DNA from: Actinomycetes bacterium
Lineage (GTDB): Bacteria > Actinomycetota > Acidimicrobiia > Acidimicrobiales > RAAP-2
Direction: 5' to 3'
Assembly (NCBI GenBank): GCA_021831125.1
Contig: JAKBNI010000002.1
Coordinates: 1-60,338, forward strand
Length of the DNA stretch: 60,338 nucleotides
Positions 20,911 through 32,524 of the stretch are shown here, piece after piece (the stretch's first letter is position 1; each line of letters starts with the position of its first letter). A program made the position numbers and the translations under genes. The notes below the pieces were generated by a model that had not been told where the DNA came from, made no database searches, and saw nothing but the letters and a program-made list of their open reading frames with translations.

Positions 20911-21837
20911 TCACCGGGGCTTCGAGATGGCGATGTAGAGCCGCTCCAGGTCGTCGAGGTCCGCGAAGTCGATGATTATCCGGCCGTTGCGACCCTTGAG
21001 GTCGACGTGAACCCGGGTGTCCAGGTAGTTCTCGAGCAGGTGCTCGAGCTCGGCGACGCTGGCGTCGGGCACCGGCCGCAGGCGCGGAGTCCCCTCGTGC
21101 TCGCGCGCCGTGCCCGTCGGCGTGAGGGGACGGGGCTCGAGGAAGAGCTTCACCGCCTCCTCGGTCGCGCGCACCGAGAGCTCGTTCTTTATCACCCGGG
21201 CGACCAGCGTGGCCTGGGCGTTGGGGTCGCTCACCCCGAGCAGGGCGCGGGCGTGACCCGCCGTGATCTGGGAGTTCGCCAGCGCGCTCTGGGCCACCTC
21301 GCCCAACTGGAGTAGTCGTAACGTGTTCGTAACATAGGCGCGACTCTTGCCCACCCGTTGGGCCACCTGGTCGTGGGTGAGACTGAACTCGTCGACGAGC
21401 TGCTGGTACGCCGCGGCCTCCTCCAACGGGTGCAAGTCCACCCGGTGGAGGTTCTCGACGACCGCCTGCTCGAGTGAGAGCCGGTCGTTGACGTCGTCTT
21501 GGAGCAGGACCGGAACGACCTCGAGCTGGGCCAGGGCCGCCGCCCTCCAGCGCCGCTCCCCCGCGATGAGCTCGTAGTGGTCCTCCTCGCCCTCCACGGG
21601 GCGCACGATGATCGGCTGGAGGACGCCGAGCTCGGCGATCGAGGCAGCGAGGGTCGCGAGGCTCTCGTCGTCGAAGGACTTGCGCGGCTGGAAGGGGTTG
21701 GGGCGGATGGACCCGACCGCCACCATGCGCAGCGGCCCCGCCACCTCCTCCGCGACCACTGGCTCCCCCGTCTCGCCCGCGGGGGCCTCGGGGATCAGGG
21801 CGCCGAGTCCCTTGCCGAGTCCGGGTTTCCTAGCCAT
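20911..21837 (-). CDS. parB: chromosome-partitioning protein ParB
   Basis: RKPGLGKGLGALIPE, NPFQPRKSFDDESLATLAASIAELGVLQPIIVRP, GERRWRAA, HDQVAQRVGKSRAYVTNTLRLL. Confidence 0.96.
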   Translation of the reverse strand: MARKPGLGKGLGALIPEAPAGETGEPVVAEEVAGPLRMVAVGSIRPNPFQPRKSFDDESLATLAASIAELGVLQPIIVRPVEGEEDHYELIAGERRWRAAALAQLEVVPVLLQDDVNDRLSLEQAVVENLHRVDLHPLEEAAAYQQLVDEFSLTHDQVAQRVGKSRAYVTNTLRLLQLGEVAQSALANSQITAGHARALLGVSDPNAQATLVARVIKNELSVRATEEAVKLFLEPRPLTPTGTAREHEGTPRLRPVPDASVAELEHLLENYLDTRVHVDLKGRNGRIIIDFADLDDLERLYIAISKPR

Positions 21838-22603
21838 TCAAGATCTCCTCTGCTAGCAGGCGGTACGCCTTGGCACCCTTGGACGAGGGGTCGAAGACGG
21901 TGATGGGCTGGCCGAAGGACGGGGCCTCGGCCAGGCGGACGGTGCGCGGGATCACCGTGTGGCACAGCTCCTCTTCGAAGTAGCGCCTGACCTCGCGAGC
22001 CACGTCGCCCGAAAGGGTGTTGCGCGAGTCGTACATCGTGAGGACGACCTTCGAGATCCGCAAGGTCGGGTTGAGGTTGTCGCGCACCAGGTTCACGATC
22101 CGCTGGAGCTGGGTGAGCCCCTCGAGGGCGTAGAACTCCGTCTGGACGGGCACGATGATGTCCGTCGCGGCCGCGAAGGCGTTGATGGTGATCAGTCCGA
22201 GCGAGGGCGGGCAGTCGATGAAGATGAAGTCGAAGTCGCCCTCGACGGACCCCAGGGCCCGCTTGAGGCGCATCTCGCGGGAGATTATCGACGAGAGCTC
22301 CTGCTCGACCCCGGCCAGGTCCAGGGTCGCCGGCGCGACGAAGAGGTTGTTGTAGCCCGTGGGCTCGACGATGTCGACCATGGGGACGTCGTTCAAGAGG
22401 ACGTCGTAGACCGAGCGCTCGAAGCGCCGTCCATCGACGCCAAGGCCCGTGGTGGCGTTCCCCTGAGGGTCGAGGTCGACGACCAGGACCCGCATGCCCT
22501 TCTCCGCCAGAGCGGCGCCGAGCGAGATCGTCGTGGTGGTCTTGCCCACCCCACCCTTCTGGTTGGCGACGGCGTAGATCCTCATCGTGGTGGCGTCAGC
22601 CAT
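21830..22603 (-). CDS. parA: chromosome-partitioning ATPase ParA/Soj
   Basis: YAVANQKGGVGKTTTTISLGAALAEKGMRVLVVDLDPQGNATTGLG. Confidence 0.96.
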   Translation of the reverse strand: MADATTMRIYAVANQKGGVGKTTTTISLGAALAEKGMRVLVVDLDPQGNATTGLGVDGRRFERSVYDVLLNDVPMVDIVEPTGYNNLFVAPATLDLAGVEQELSSIISREMRLKRALGSVEGDFDFIFIDCPPSLGLITINAFAAATDIIVPVQTEFYALEGLTQLQRIVNLVRDNLNPTLRISKVVLTMYDSRNTLSGDVAREVRRYFEEELCHTVIPRTVRLAEAPSFGQPITVFDPSSKGAKAYRLLAEEILNG

Positions 22604-22689
22604 GAGCCTCTTCCCAGGGGTGAGATGAACCGACGAAGCGTCGAGACAAAGCCATTCAACTCCCTTTTGCCCACACCGTCAAGTACCCA

Positions 22690-22705
22690 TGTTTCACGTG
22701 AAACA
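22690..22705. promoter_or_regulatory. parS site 1
   Basis: Perfect TGTTTCACGTGAAACA. Confidence 0.97.
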
Positions 22706-22729
22706 TCCCGGGGCCGCAGAGGCGCGCGA

Positions 22730-22745
22730 TGTTTCACGTGAAACA
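22730..22745. promoter_or_regulatory. parS site 2
   Basis: Perfect TGTTTCACGTGAAACA. Confidence 0.97.
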
Positions 22746-22820
22746 AATCCTGACCCAAACCCGGTATTTCTTTGAGTTTATCGACGACGGGGGAGTCGCC
22801 CCACACGGGGGCGGGATGGG

Positions 22821-22836
22821 TGTTTCACGTGAAACA
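22821..22836. promoter_or_regulatory. parS site 3 (abuts the rsmG stop codon)
   Basis: Perfect TGTTTCACGTGAAACA. Confidence 0.97.
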
Positions 22837-23469
22837 TCACCACAGCGGGCGCCGGGTCGGGATCCCCGAGGGGCGCGGGAAGAGGTCCTCGGTCTCACGG
22901 GTCTTCTCGAGGACCCGATAGGAGAACCCCCCCGCCGCGTGCGCGCTCGCGCGAAGGCCGAGCTGGGAGAGGCCGTCCTCGGGCCAGCGTCCGGGCTCGC
23001 CCCCACCGGGCGGGTCCGACACGATCGTGAGGCCGCCGAGGCGGAGGAATCGAACGGAACACTCCGCGGTGACCGCCGGGGGAGCGAAGGACCTGGCCGT
23101 GACCAGGTCGAAAGTGCCCTCCAGGGACTCGACCCGCGCCGCGTCCTCGGCCCGCGCCACCACTACCGAGAGTCTGGGCGGAGAGCCTTCCTCCCCGACC
23201 ACCTCGCGCAGGAACGAACCGCGCCGTTCCATCGAGTCGAGTAGGACGGTCTCGCATCGCCAGTGCGCCGCGAGGATCAGACCGGGAAGTCCCCCACCGG
23301 AGCCGAGATCGAGGTACCGCGCGGGGGGGCCAGCGCGAAGGGACTCCCAGACCAGGGAGAAGCCGTGAGCGTGGGCGATCTGCCCCTCCAGGTCCTGAGG
23401 ACCTAAAAAGCCCCGCGCCCTCGACTCCTCGAGGGCGCGGGGCAGCCAGTCGCGTGGCGGGAGCGTCAC
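22837..23469 (-). CDS. rsmG: 16S rRNA (guanine(527)-N(7))-methyltransferase
   Basis: RYLDLGSGGGLPGLILAAHW, LLDSMERRGSFLREVV; located between parA and jag; GTG start overlaps the jag stop. Confidence 0.92.
   Translation of the reverse strand: MTLPPRDWLPRALEESRARGFLGPQDLEGQIAHAHGFSLVWESLRAGPPARYLDLGSGGGLPGLILAAHWRCETVLLDSMERRGSFLREVVGEEGSPPRLSVVVARAEDAARVESLEGTFDLVTARSFAPPAVTAECSVRFLRLGGLTIVSDPPGGGEPGRWPEDGLSQLGLRASAHAAGGFSYRVLEKTRETEDLFPRPSGIPTRRPLW
23405..23443 (-). terminator. perfect intrinsic-terminator structure inside the 5' end of rsmG
   Basis: GCCCCGCGCCCTCGA/TCGAGGGCGCGGGGC 15-bp stem, 4-nt loop, followed on the minus strand by TTTTTA. Confidence 0.7.
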
Positions 23470-24386
23470 GCCGGAGCGATCACCACGAATCGCCGGGGCT
23501 CCTCACCCTCCGAGCGGGTCGTGACGCGATCGTCGTCGACGAGCGAGTCGTGGACCGCCTTGCGGTCGGCGGGCGACATCGGCTCGAGAGCCCGCTCCTC
23601 ACCGGTGTTGGCCACCTCGTCCGCCACCTGGCGCGCGAACCGGCCGAGGGCCGCGACGCGGCGCTCGCGGTAGCGGGCCACGTCGACCAGGATCCGATCG
23701 GTGCGGCCCTCGCTCTTCGCCTGGACCACCGTCCTCGTCACCTCCTGCAGGGCCTGGAGGGTGGTGCCGCGGGGCCCGACGAGGATCCCCAGCTCGGTGG
23801 GCGGGTCGGCGTCCACCGCCAGCTCGACGGTCTCCTCGTCGATCTCTCGGACGCTGACCTGCGCGTCGATCCCCATCACCCCCAGGAGGCCGACGAGGAA
23901 CTCCTTCGCCAACTCTCCCTGCTCGGCGAGCGAGATGCTCTCCGCCATGGTGTTCTCCTTCTTCTTCTCGGTCGTCTCGGTCTTGGGCGCCCTCGGGGGG
24001 CGCTCACGTCTCTCGGTCCCAGACGGGGCGGACCCGGTCTCCGAGGGCCCCTCGGACGACGCGGACCGGGCCGGAACCGTCGAGCGGCTGCGGCTGCGCC
24101 GGCTTCGTCCGTTGCCCTCGGCGCGCTCGCCGGTGTCGCGCTCGCCCCCGTTGGTCGACTCCCGGCTCCGGCCCCGCTCGGCCGGTCGGCGTCCACGCTT
24201 GGGTCGGGGCTTCACGGGGCGGACCCGAGCCCGTACCCGGTACTCCCCACGGACGCGGCCGAAGAGGCCGCTCTTGGGCTCCTCCACCACCTCGACCTCA
24301 GCGTCGTCGCGGGTCACGCCGAGGTGCGCCAGGGCCCGCTCGGTGGCCTCGTCGACAGTCTTGCCCGTGGTCTCAACCCACTCCAT
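23466..24386 (-). CDS. jag: Jag/SpoIIIJ-associated RNA-binding protein (Jag_N, long disordered linker, KH, R3H)
   Basis: VETTGKTVDEATERALAHLGVTRDDAEVEVVEEPKSGLFGRV (Jag_N), GILVGPRGTTLQALQ (KH), R3H tail; downstream of yidC. Confidence 0.9.
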   Translation of the reverse strand: MEWVETTGKTVDEATERALAHLGVTRDDAEVEVVEEPKSGLFGRVRGEYRVRARVRPVKPRPKRGRRPAERGRSRESTNGGERDTGERAEGNGRSRRSRSRSTVPARSASSEGPSETGSAPSGTERRERPPRAPKTETTEKKKENTMAESISLAEQGELAKEFLVGLLGVMGIDAQVSVREIDEETVELAVDADPPTELGILVGPRGTTLQALQEVTRTVVQAKSEGRTDRILVDVARYRERRVAALGRFARQVADEVANTGEERALEPMSPADRKAVHDSLVDDDRVTTRSEGEEPRRFVVIAPA

Positions 24387-24389
24387 CGG

Positions 24390-25388
24390 CTATCGAGCCT
24401 TTCTCTTGCGCTTGTCCCGAGACCGCGGATGACTCTGAGGTCGAGGGTTAGGCTTCGGGGGATTGGCGGCGGCGCCCCGGGTGGGGGGACGCTTGGCCGG
24501 TGCCTTCGCGGGCGTGGTCGCCGCCGGCTTCTCCTCGGCGGAGCCCGGGATCTCGACCGGACCCTTCGCCTGGGCGAGGCCGTGGCGACGCGGGTCGGAC
24601 ACCCCGGTGCGGAACATGATGTCCTGGGTGATGATCCGGATGATCGTCGAGACGATCATGTAGAGCACGACCGCCGCCGGAATCACGAGGTAGATGTAGG
24701 CGAAGACGATCGGAAGGAACCGCTGCATCATCTGGGTCTGGCTGGGCATCTTCTGACCGGCCGCCAGGGCGCGCTTGTTGATCTGGGCCATCTGGAAGTA
24801 CTGGAGCAGGACCGCCGCGACCACGAAGCCGAAGAAGGGGAGTGCCCCCACCCACGAGCCGTGCGCGCTGATCGGGAAGGGGCGCAGGCTGAGGTCGAGT
24901 CCCAAGGAGTTGATGTGGCCGCCCGAGTGGATCAGGTTGTCGTACATCTTCGAGTTGTGCGGGATGTAGCGCGGGTCCGAGACCAGCTGTCCCGCCTTGT
25001 TCGCCACCGTGTTGGAGAGTCCCTTGATCACCTCGTAGAGCACGATGAGGAAGGGCGTCTGCAGCAGCATCGGCAGGCACCCGCCCAAGGGGTTCACACC
25101 CTCCTCGCGGTACAGGCGCATCAGCTCCTCGTTGAGGACCTGGCGGTTCTCGGGCCCGCGGTACTTCTGCTGCAATTTCTTAATCTCGGGCTGAATTTTT
25201 TGCATCGCCATCATCGAGCGGGTGCTCTTGACGGTGAGCGGGGTCAGCACGCCCATGATGATGATCGTGAGCAGGACGATCGCCACCGCGTAGTTGGGCA
25301 CGATCCCGTAGAGGAAGGCGAGCAGCCAGGCGATGGCGCTGAAGACCGGCGAGAAGACCTGGCCGAAGAAGTGGGTGATGGAGCTCAT
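24390..25388 (-). CDS. yidC: membrane protein insertase YidC
   Basis: [65 protein letters not shown]. Confidence 0.96.
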   Translation of the reverse strand: MSSITHFFGQVFSPVFSAIAWLLAFLYGIVPNYAVAIVLLTIIIMGVLTPLTVKSTRSMMAMQKIQPEIKKLQQKYRGPENRQVLNEELMRLYREEGVNPLGGCLPMLLQTPFLIVLYEVIKGLSNTVANKAGQLVSDPRYIPHNSKMYDNLIHSGGHINSLGLDLSLRPFPISAHGSWVGALPFFGFVVAAVLLQYFQMAQINKRALAAGQKMPSQTQMMQRFLPIVFAYIYLVIPAAVVLYMIVSTIIRIITQDIMFRTGVSDPRRHGLAQAKGPVEIPGSAEEKPAATTPAKAPAKRPPTRGAAANPPKPNPRPQSHPRSRDKRKRKAR

Positions 25389-25684
25389 CGTGCGTTTCTC
25401 CTGGCCTCAGGGGGTTCGGGGACGAGGTCGATCCCGTGGGGACCGAGGGGTCGACAGCGCGAGAGTCGCCGCAGGGCCAGGGCGCTTCCGCGGGCCGCTC
25501 CGTGCAGCGCGATCGCCTCGGCCGCGTACTGGGAGCACGTGGGATAGAACCGGCAGGCGCTGACCCGCCCGGCTCGGGCCCACTGGTAGAGGTGGATCAG
25601 GCTCACGAGAGCCCGAGCCACCGGGCCCCTAGCGCGGGGCGAGCTCTCCGAGGGCTCGACGGAGGTGGTCGTGGAGTTGGTCAT
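25385..25684 (-). CDS. yidD: membrane protein insertion efficiency factor YidD
   Basis: [34 protein letters not shown]...[17 protein letters not shown]. Confidence 0.94.
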   Translation of the reverse strand: MTNSTTTSVEPSESSPRARGPVARALVSLIHLYQWARAGRVSACRFYPTCSQYAAEAIALHGAARGSALALRRLSRCRPLGPHGIDLVPEPPEARRNAR

Positions 25685-25952
25685 AGTTCAGTTCCGCGGT
25701 TCCTACACCGCATTTGATCAGGTACTTCCCGGGAAGAGGTCGGGGTTCCATCCCGTCGAGCAGGGCCCGGAGGCGTCGGCGGATCCGGTTCCTCACCACC
25801 GCGGGCCCCACGGGCCGGCCGATGGCGAAGGCCGCCGCGACTCCCGGGTCGGGTCCAGCCACGAAGCGGATGCTCAGTGGCCCGCTGCGAGCCCGCGCCG
25901 TCGGTGTGGCGAAGAGCGCGAACTGCCGGCGGGTGTGGACCCGGTCCGGCAC
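25629..25952 (-). CDS. rnpA: ribonuclease P protein component
   Basis: [24 protein letters not shown]; between rpmH and yidD. Confidence 0.93.
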   Translation of the reverse strand: MPDRVHTRRQFALFATPTARARSGPLSIRFVAGPDPGVAAAFAIGRPVGPAVVRNRIRRRLRALLDGMEPRPLPGKYLIKCGVGTAELNYDQLHDHLRRALGELAPR

Positions 25953-25957
25953 GCGGG

Positions 25958-26092
25958 CTAGACCGTCAGGCGGTGACGGCCCTTGGCCCGACGGGCCTTG
26001 AGGACGGCGCGCCCGGCCCGGGTCCGCATGCGGGCCCGGAAGCCGTGGGTCTTGGCCCTCTTCCTCTGGTTCGGCTGGTAGGTGCGCTTCAC
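25958..26092 (-). CDS. rpmH: 50S ribosomal protein L34
   Basis: (V)[46 protein letters not shown] start at 26092. Confidence 0.95.
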   Translation of the reverse strand: MKRTYQPNQRKRAKTHGFRARMRTRAGRAVLKARRAKGRHRLTV

Positions 26093-26278
26093 GAAAACCT
26101 CATTCTCGTCGACGTCGCGCGGGCGTCCGGTCCGCTGCGGAATCCCGGACGCACGATGGCGAGCCATCTTATCCCACGGGTCTTCGTCGCCTCTCAGGCT
26201 CCCCGGGCACGCTCGCGCGAATGGGTGTATGGTGGCCCTCCCTGTCGGAGAGAGACCGTTTCCCCTTGTGGGAAGGGT

Positions 26279-26287
26279 TGTGGAAAA
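26279..26287 (-). promoter_or_regulatory. DnaA box upstream of dnaA
   Basis: TGTGGAAAA, reverse complement TTTTCCACA, fits TTWTNCACA. Confidence 0.5.
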
Positions 26288-26316
26288 CATCGGTGACGGC
26301 CTGTGGAGGAACGATC

Positions 26317-27690
26317 GTGCAGAACGGTGAGGAGGTGTGGACCCAACTGCGCGAATCGTTGCGGGGTAACGCCTCTGAGGCGGTGTGGGCGGCCGGCCTG
26401 AGCACGCTCAGGCTTGTGGATTACCGTGGGGACGAGCTGGTGATCGGCGCACCCAACCAGATCCAGCTCCAGCGCGTCCAGCAGCGCTACCTCCCCTTCA
26501 TCACCGAGCAGGCCCAGCGCGTCATCGGACCCGAGGTCCAGGTCTCGCTGACCGTCGCCGAGGTGCCCGCCCCCGCCCCGCCGGCCGAGCCCGCCCCCGC
26601 CGCGCCGACCCCAACCGCGAGCGCGCCCGCATCGTCGACCTACGCCGCGAGCGTCGACGCCCCGGCCCGGCTCGACCCGCGCATGACCTTCGACTCGTTC
26701 GTGCCCGGCCCCTCCAACCGGCTCGCCTTCGCCGCGGCCCAGTCGGTAGCCGAGACGCCGGGGCGCGCCTACAACCCGCTCATGATCTACGGGAACTCGG
26801 GCCTGGGCAAGACCCACCTGCTGCACGCCATCGGCAACTACGTCCGTGAGAACTACCCCGGTCGCCGGGTCCTCTACGTCTCCACCGAGACGTTCCTCAA
26901 CGACTTCATCCGGGCGATCCAGACCAAGACCCAGCTGGCGCTCCACGAGCGCTACCGCGAGAACGACGTCTTGCTGATCGACGACATCCAGTTCATGGAG
27001 CAGCGCGGCGAGACCTTCCACGAGGAGATCTTCCACACCTACAACGCCCTCCACGGCGAGGGCAAGCAGATAGTGCTCACCTCGGACCGCTCGCCGCGCG
27101 ACCTCGCCGGGCTCCAGGACCGCTTCCGCAGCCGACTGCTTCAAGGACTCGTCACCGAGGTGGACCAACCCGACCTCGAGACCCGTATCGCCATCCTGCG
27201 CTCCAAGGCCGAGGCCGAGGGGATCGCCCTGCCCGACGAGGTGACCGAGTGGATCGCCCAACGGGTGCGTGACAACATCCGCGAGCTCGAGGGGTCGATC
27301 ACCATGCTGCGGGCCTTCGCGAACCTGCGCCAAGAGCCGATCACCCTCGAGCTCGCCCGCACCCACCTCACCAACCTCGGCCAGGAGCAGGCCGTCCTCA
27401 AGCCCGAGACGATCCTCGCGGTCGTCGCCGAGTTCTACGGCCTCTCGGTCGACGAGGTGCGCGGCTCCAAGCGGCTGCGGCCCCTGGTCCACGCCCGTCA
27501 CGTGGCGATGTTCCTGATCAGGGAGATGCTGAACAACTACTCGTACCCGATGATCGCGCGAATCTTCGACGGGCGCAACCACACCACGGTCATCAGCGGG
27601 GTGGAGAAGATCCGTGACCAGTTGGGCTCGAACCCCGACCTGTTGAATCAGATCAACCACCTCAAGCGCCGACTTCAGGGCGAGACGTGA
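26317..27690 (+). CDS. dnaA: chromosomal replication initiator protein DnaA
   Basis: [78 protein letters not shown] 6 nt before GTG 26317. Confidence 0.97.
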   Translation: MQNGEEVWTQLRESLRGNASEAVWAAGLSTLRLVDYRGDELVIGAPNQIQLQRVQQRYLPFITEQAQRVIGPEVQVSLTVAEVPAPAPPAEPAPAAPTPTASAPASSTYAASVDAPARLDPRMTFDSFVPGPSNRLAFAAAQSVAETPGRAYNPLMIYGNSGLGKTHLLHAIGNYVRENYPGRRVLYVSTETFLNDFIRAIQTKTQLALHERYRENDVLLIDDIQFMEQRGETFHEEIFHTYNALHGEGKQIVLTSDRSPRDLAGLQDRFRSRLLQGLVTEVDQPDLETRIAILRSKAEAEGIALPDEVTEWIAQRVRDNIRELEGSITMLRAFANLRQEPITLELARTHLTNLGQEQAVLKPETILAVVAEFYGLSVDEVRGSKRLRPLVHARHVAMFLIREMLNNYSYPMIARIFDGRNHTTVISGVEKIRDQLGSNPDLLNQINHLKRRLQGET

Positions 27691-27941
27691 GCTGTGGGCA
27701 AGGTGTCTCCCAGGGTGTTGGGTTCACGTGGGTGCGTCGTGGGCTACCCACATCACGTGAAGGTTCACCCCTGAGGGTTGAGGGAGTTACCGACAGGACT
27801 GTGGGGGGAGGGCCCTCCTGATTGGCCGTGGGGACCAGGGGCGACGGAAGTACCCTCACCAATCCACAGACCTACTACTACCGACACTCCTTCCATCGAA
27901 CATCCACACCGTAACCTCAGGGGACGAAGAAAGGCAGAGCC
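27691..27941. other. replication origin (oriC) in the dnaA-dnaN intergenic region
   Basis: DnaA-box-like TGTGGGCAA (27693-27701), CAATCCACA (27860-27868), ACATCCACA (27900-27908), and CTACTACTAC (DnaA-trio) at 27872-27881. Confidence 0.8.
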
Positions 27942-29039
27942 ATGAAGTTCAGATCCGAGCGTGACCTGCTCGTCGACGCACTGGGGGCGGCGAGTCGGGT
28001 CGTGACGACGCGTCTGGTCGGGGCGACCTCGGGGATCCTGCTCTCACTGACCGGCAACCAGCTAGTCGTCACGGGCACCGACCTCGACCTCACGGCGCGA
28101 ACGACGATCGAGGTCGTGGGGATCGAGGACGGCGCGACCGTGGTCCCGGCGCGTCTGGTCGTCGACGCGGTTCGCTCCCTCGAGCCCGGGGCGGTCACCG
28201 TGGAGGCCCATGACGAGACCGTCGAGGTCTCACTCGGCCGTGCCCGCTTCTCGCTGAGGACCTTCCCGGTGGCGGACTACCCCAAGCTGCCGCCGGTGAG
28301 CGGGCCGCTGACCTCGGTGGCGGCGTTCGAGCTGATCCAGGGCCTCACCCAGGTGGTGCGCGCCGCCGCCACCGACGACGCCCGTCCCCTGTTGACCGGC
28401 GTGCTGTTCACCTCGAACGAGGGCTCGCTCCGTCTCATCGCGACCGACTCCTACCGTCTGGCGGTGCGCGACGTGCCCGGCGTGGCCGGGTTCACCGCGA
28501 CCGACCTGCTCGTCCCCGCCCGGGCCCTGCACGAGCTCCAGCGCACGGCGAACCAGCTGCCGGCCGACGCCGAGATCGCGGTCGCGCTCTCGGACGCCGA
28601 GATCGGCTTCATCGCCGGCGCCACGTCCATCGCCTCGCGGCTCATCGACGGGAACTACCCCTCGGTCCTCCAGCTCATCCCCGCGAGCTACCCCAACCAG
28701 CTGCGCGTTGCCAAGGACACCTTCTTGACCTCGCTGCGGCGGGCGCGGCTGCTCGCGAAGGATTCGACCTCCTCGGTGCGCCTGACGGTGAAGGACCGCA
28801 CGGTTGAGATCCGCACCCAGAGCCACGACGCCGGGGACGTCGAGGACAACGTCGACGCCGACTTCCGGGGCGACGAGATGACGATCGCCTTCAACCCGAG
28901 CTTTCTCATCGACGGGGTGGAGGCGGTGCCGGGTGACGAGGTGGTGCTCGAGATGAGCGACGCCGTGCGGCCGGCCATGGTCCACGGGGTCGACGACCTA
29001 GCCTTCCGCTACCTCCTCATGCCCGTGCGAGTCCAGTAG
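27942..29039 (+). CDS. dnaN: DNA polymerase III sliding clamp (beta subunit)
   Basis: MKFRSERDLLVDALGAASRVVTTRL...LMPVRVQ. Confidence 0.96.
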   Translation: MKFRSERDLLVDALGAASRVVTTRLVGATSGILLSLTGNQLVVTGTDLDLTARTTIEVVGIEDGATVVPARLVVDAVRSLEPGAVTVEAHDETVEVSLGRARFSLRTFPVADYPKLPPVSGPLTSVAAFELIQGLTQVVRAAATDDARPLLTGVLFTSNEGSLRLIATDSYRLAVRDVPGVAGFTATDLLVPARALHELQRTANQLPADAEIAVALSDAEIGFIAGATSIASRLIDGNYPSVLQLIPASYPNQLRVAKDTFLTSLRRARLLAKDSTSSVRLTVKDRTVEIRTQSHDAGDVEDNVDADFRGDEMTIAFNPSFLIDGVEAVPGDEVVLEMSDAVRPAMVHGVDDLAFRYLLMPVRVQ

Positions 29040-29050
29040 GACCCCGCGAG

Positions 29051-30132
29051 GTGGGCCTCAGCGAGCTCACGCTGCGCGACTTCCGGCTGTTCTCCGAACT
29101 GGTCGTCCATCCCGACCCCCGCGCGATCACGGTCTTCCTCTCGGCGAACGGCACCGGCAAGACGTCGGTCCTCGAGGCCGTCCACGTCCTGGCGACCGCC
29201 CAGTCGTTCCGCACGCCCTCGGCGGCGGACATGGTGCGCAACGGCCGCGACGTCGCCGAGGTCCACGGGGTCCTGCTCCAAGGGGAGCGGCGGATCCAGG
29301 TGGACCTCACCCTCACGCGGGGCGCGCGCGCCACGGCCAAGCGCATGCTCGTCAACGCTCAGCGACCCCGCTCTCGCACCCAGCTCGCCGAGGCCCTCCC
29401 CCTCACGGTCTTCACCCCCGAGGGGGTGGAGGTCGTGCGAGGGGCCCCCGAGCACCGCCGGACGTTCCTCACCACCCTCATGACCGACGAGGACCCGCTC
29501 GCCAGCGAGGCGGTCGAGCGCTACGCGCGCGTCCTCACCCAGCGCAACGCCCTCCTGCGCTCCCTCGAGGGGGGCGGGCTCAGCGCGAGCCAGCGGGCCG
29601 AGCTCGAGGTGTGGACCGAGGAGCTCGTGCGCGAAGGGGAAGCCCTCGTCGACCTGCGACGCGGGGTCCTCGCACGGCTCGGGCCGCTCGCGGCCACGGC
29701 CTACGAGGAGCTGGCCGGGGAGGTCGGGGGAGTGGAGCTGGCCTACGAGGCCTCCTGGACCGGGGGGCTCGCCGAGGCCCTCGCGCGCGCTGAGCGCGAC
29801 GATCGGCTCCGGGGCCGCACCGGGGTGGGCCCACACCGCGACGACGTGCTCGTGCGCCTCGAGGGCCGCGACGCCCGGCGCCAGGCCTCCCAGGGAGAGC
29901 AGCGCTCCCTCGCCCTGGCACTGCGCCTGGCCGGCCACGAGCTCGTGCGCGCCTGTCGAGGCGTCGAGCCGATCCTGCTGCTCGACGACGTCTTCAGCGA
30001 GCTCGACCCCCGACGGGCCGACCGGCTCCTCGCGATGCTGCCCGGGGGACAGACCCTGGTCACCACCGCCTCCCCGCTGCCCACGGCGCTCAGCCCCGGC
30101 GTGGTCGTGGACCTCACGAAGGCGGTGGCGAG

Positions 30133-30136
<4 letters not shown>
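29051..30136 (+). CDS. recF: DNA replication/repair protein RecF
   Basis: LSELTLRDFRLFSELVVHPDP, GTGKTSVLEAVHVLA, LLDDVFSELDPRRADRLL. Confidence 0.95.
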
Positions 30137-32515
<2,379 letters not shown>

Positions 32516-32524
32516 GGCGACGAC

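Noticed and set aside
22690-22836. Possible CRISPR-like repeat array
   Set aside because: The repeats are canonical parS palindromes with irregular spacing; no spacers or cas genes.
25629-25684. 56-bp overlap of yidD and rnpA as unusual
   Set aside because: Overlap of this kind is common in the rnpA-yidD operon, and a later GTG start for yidD would shorten it.
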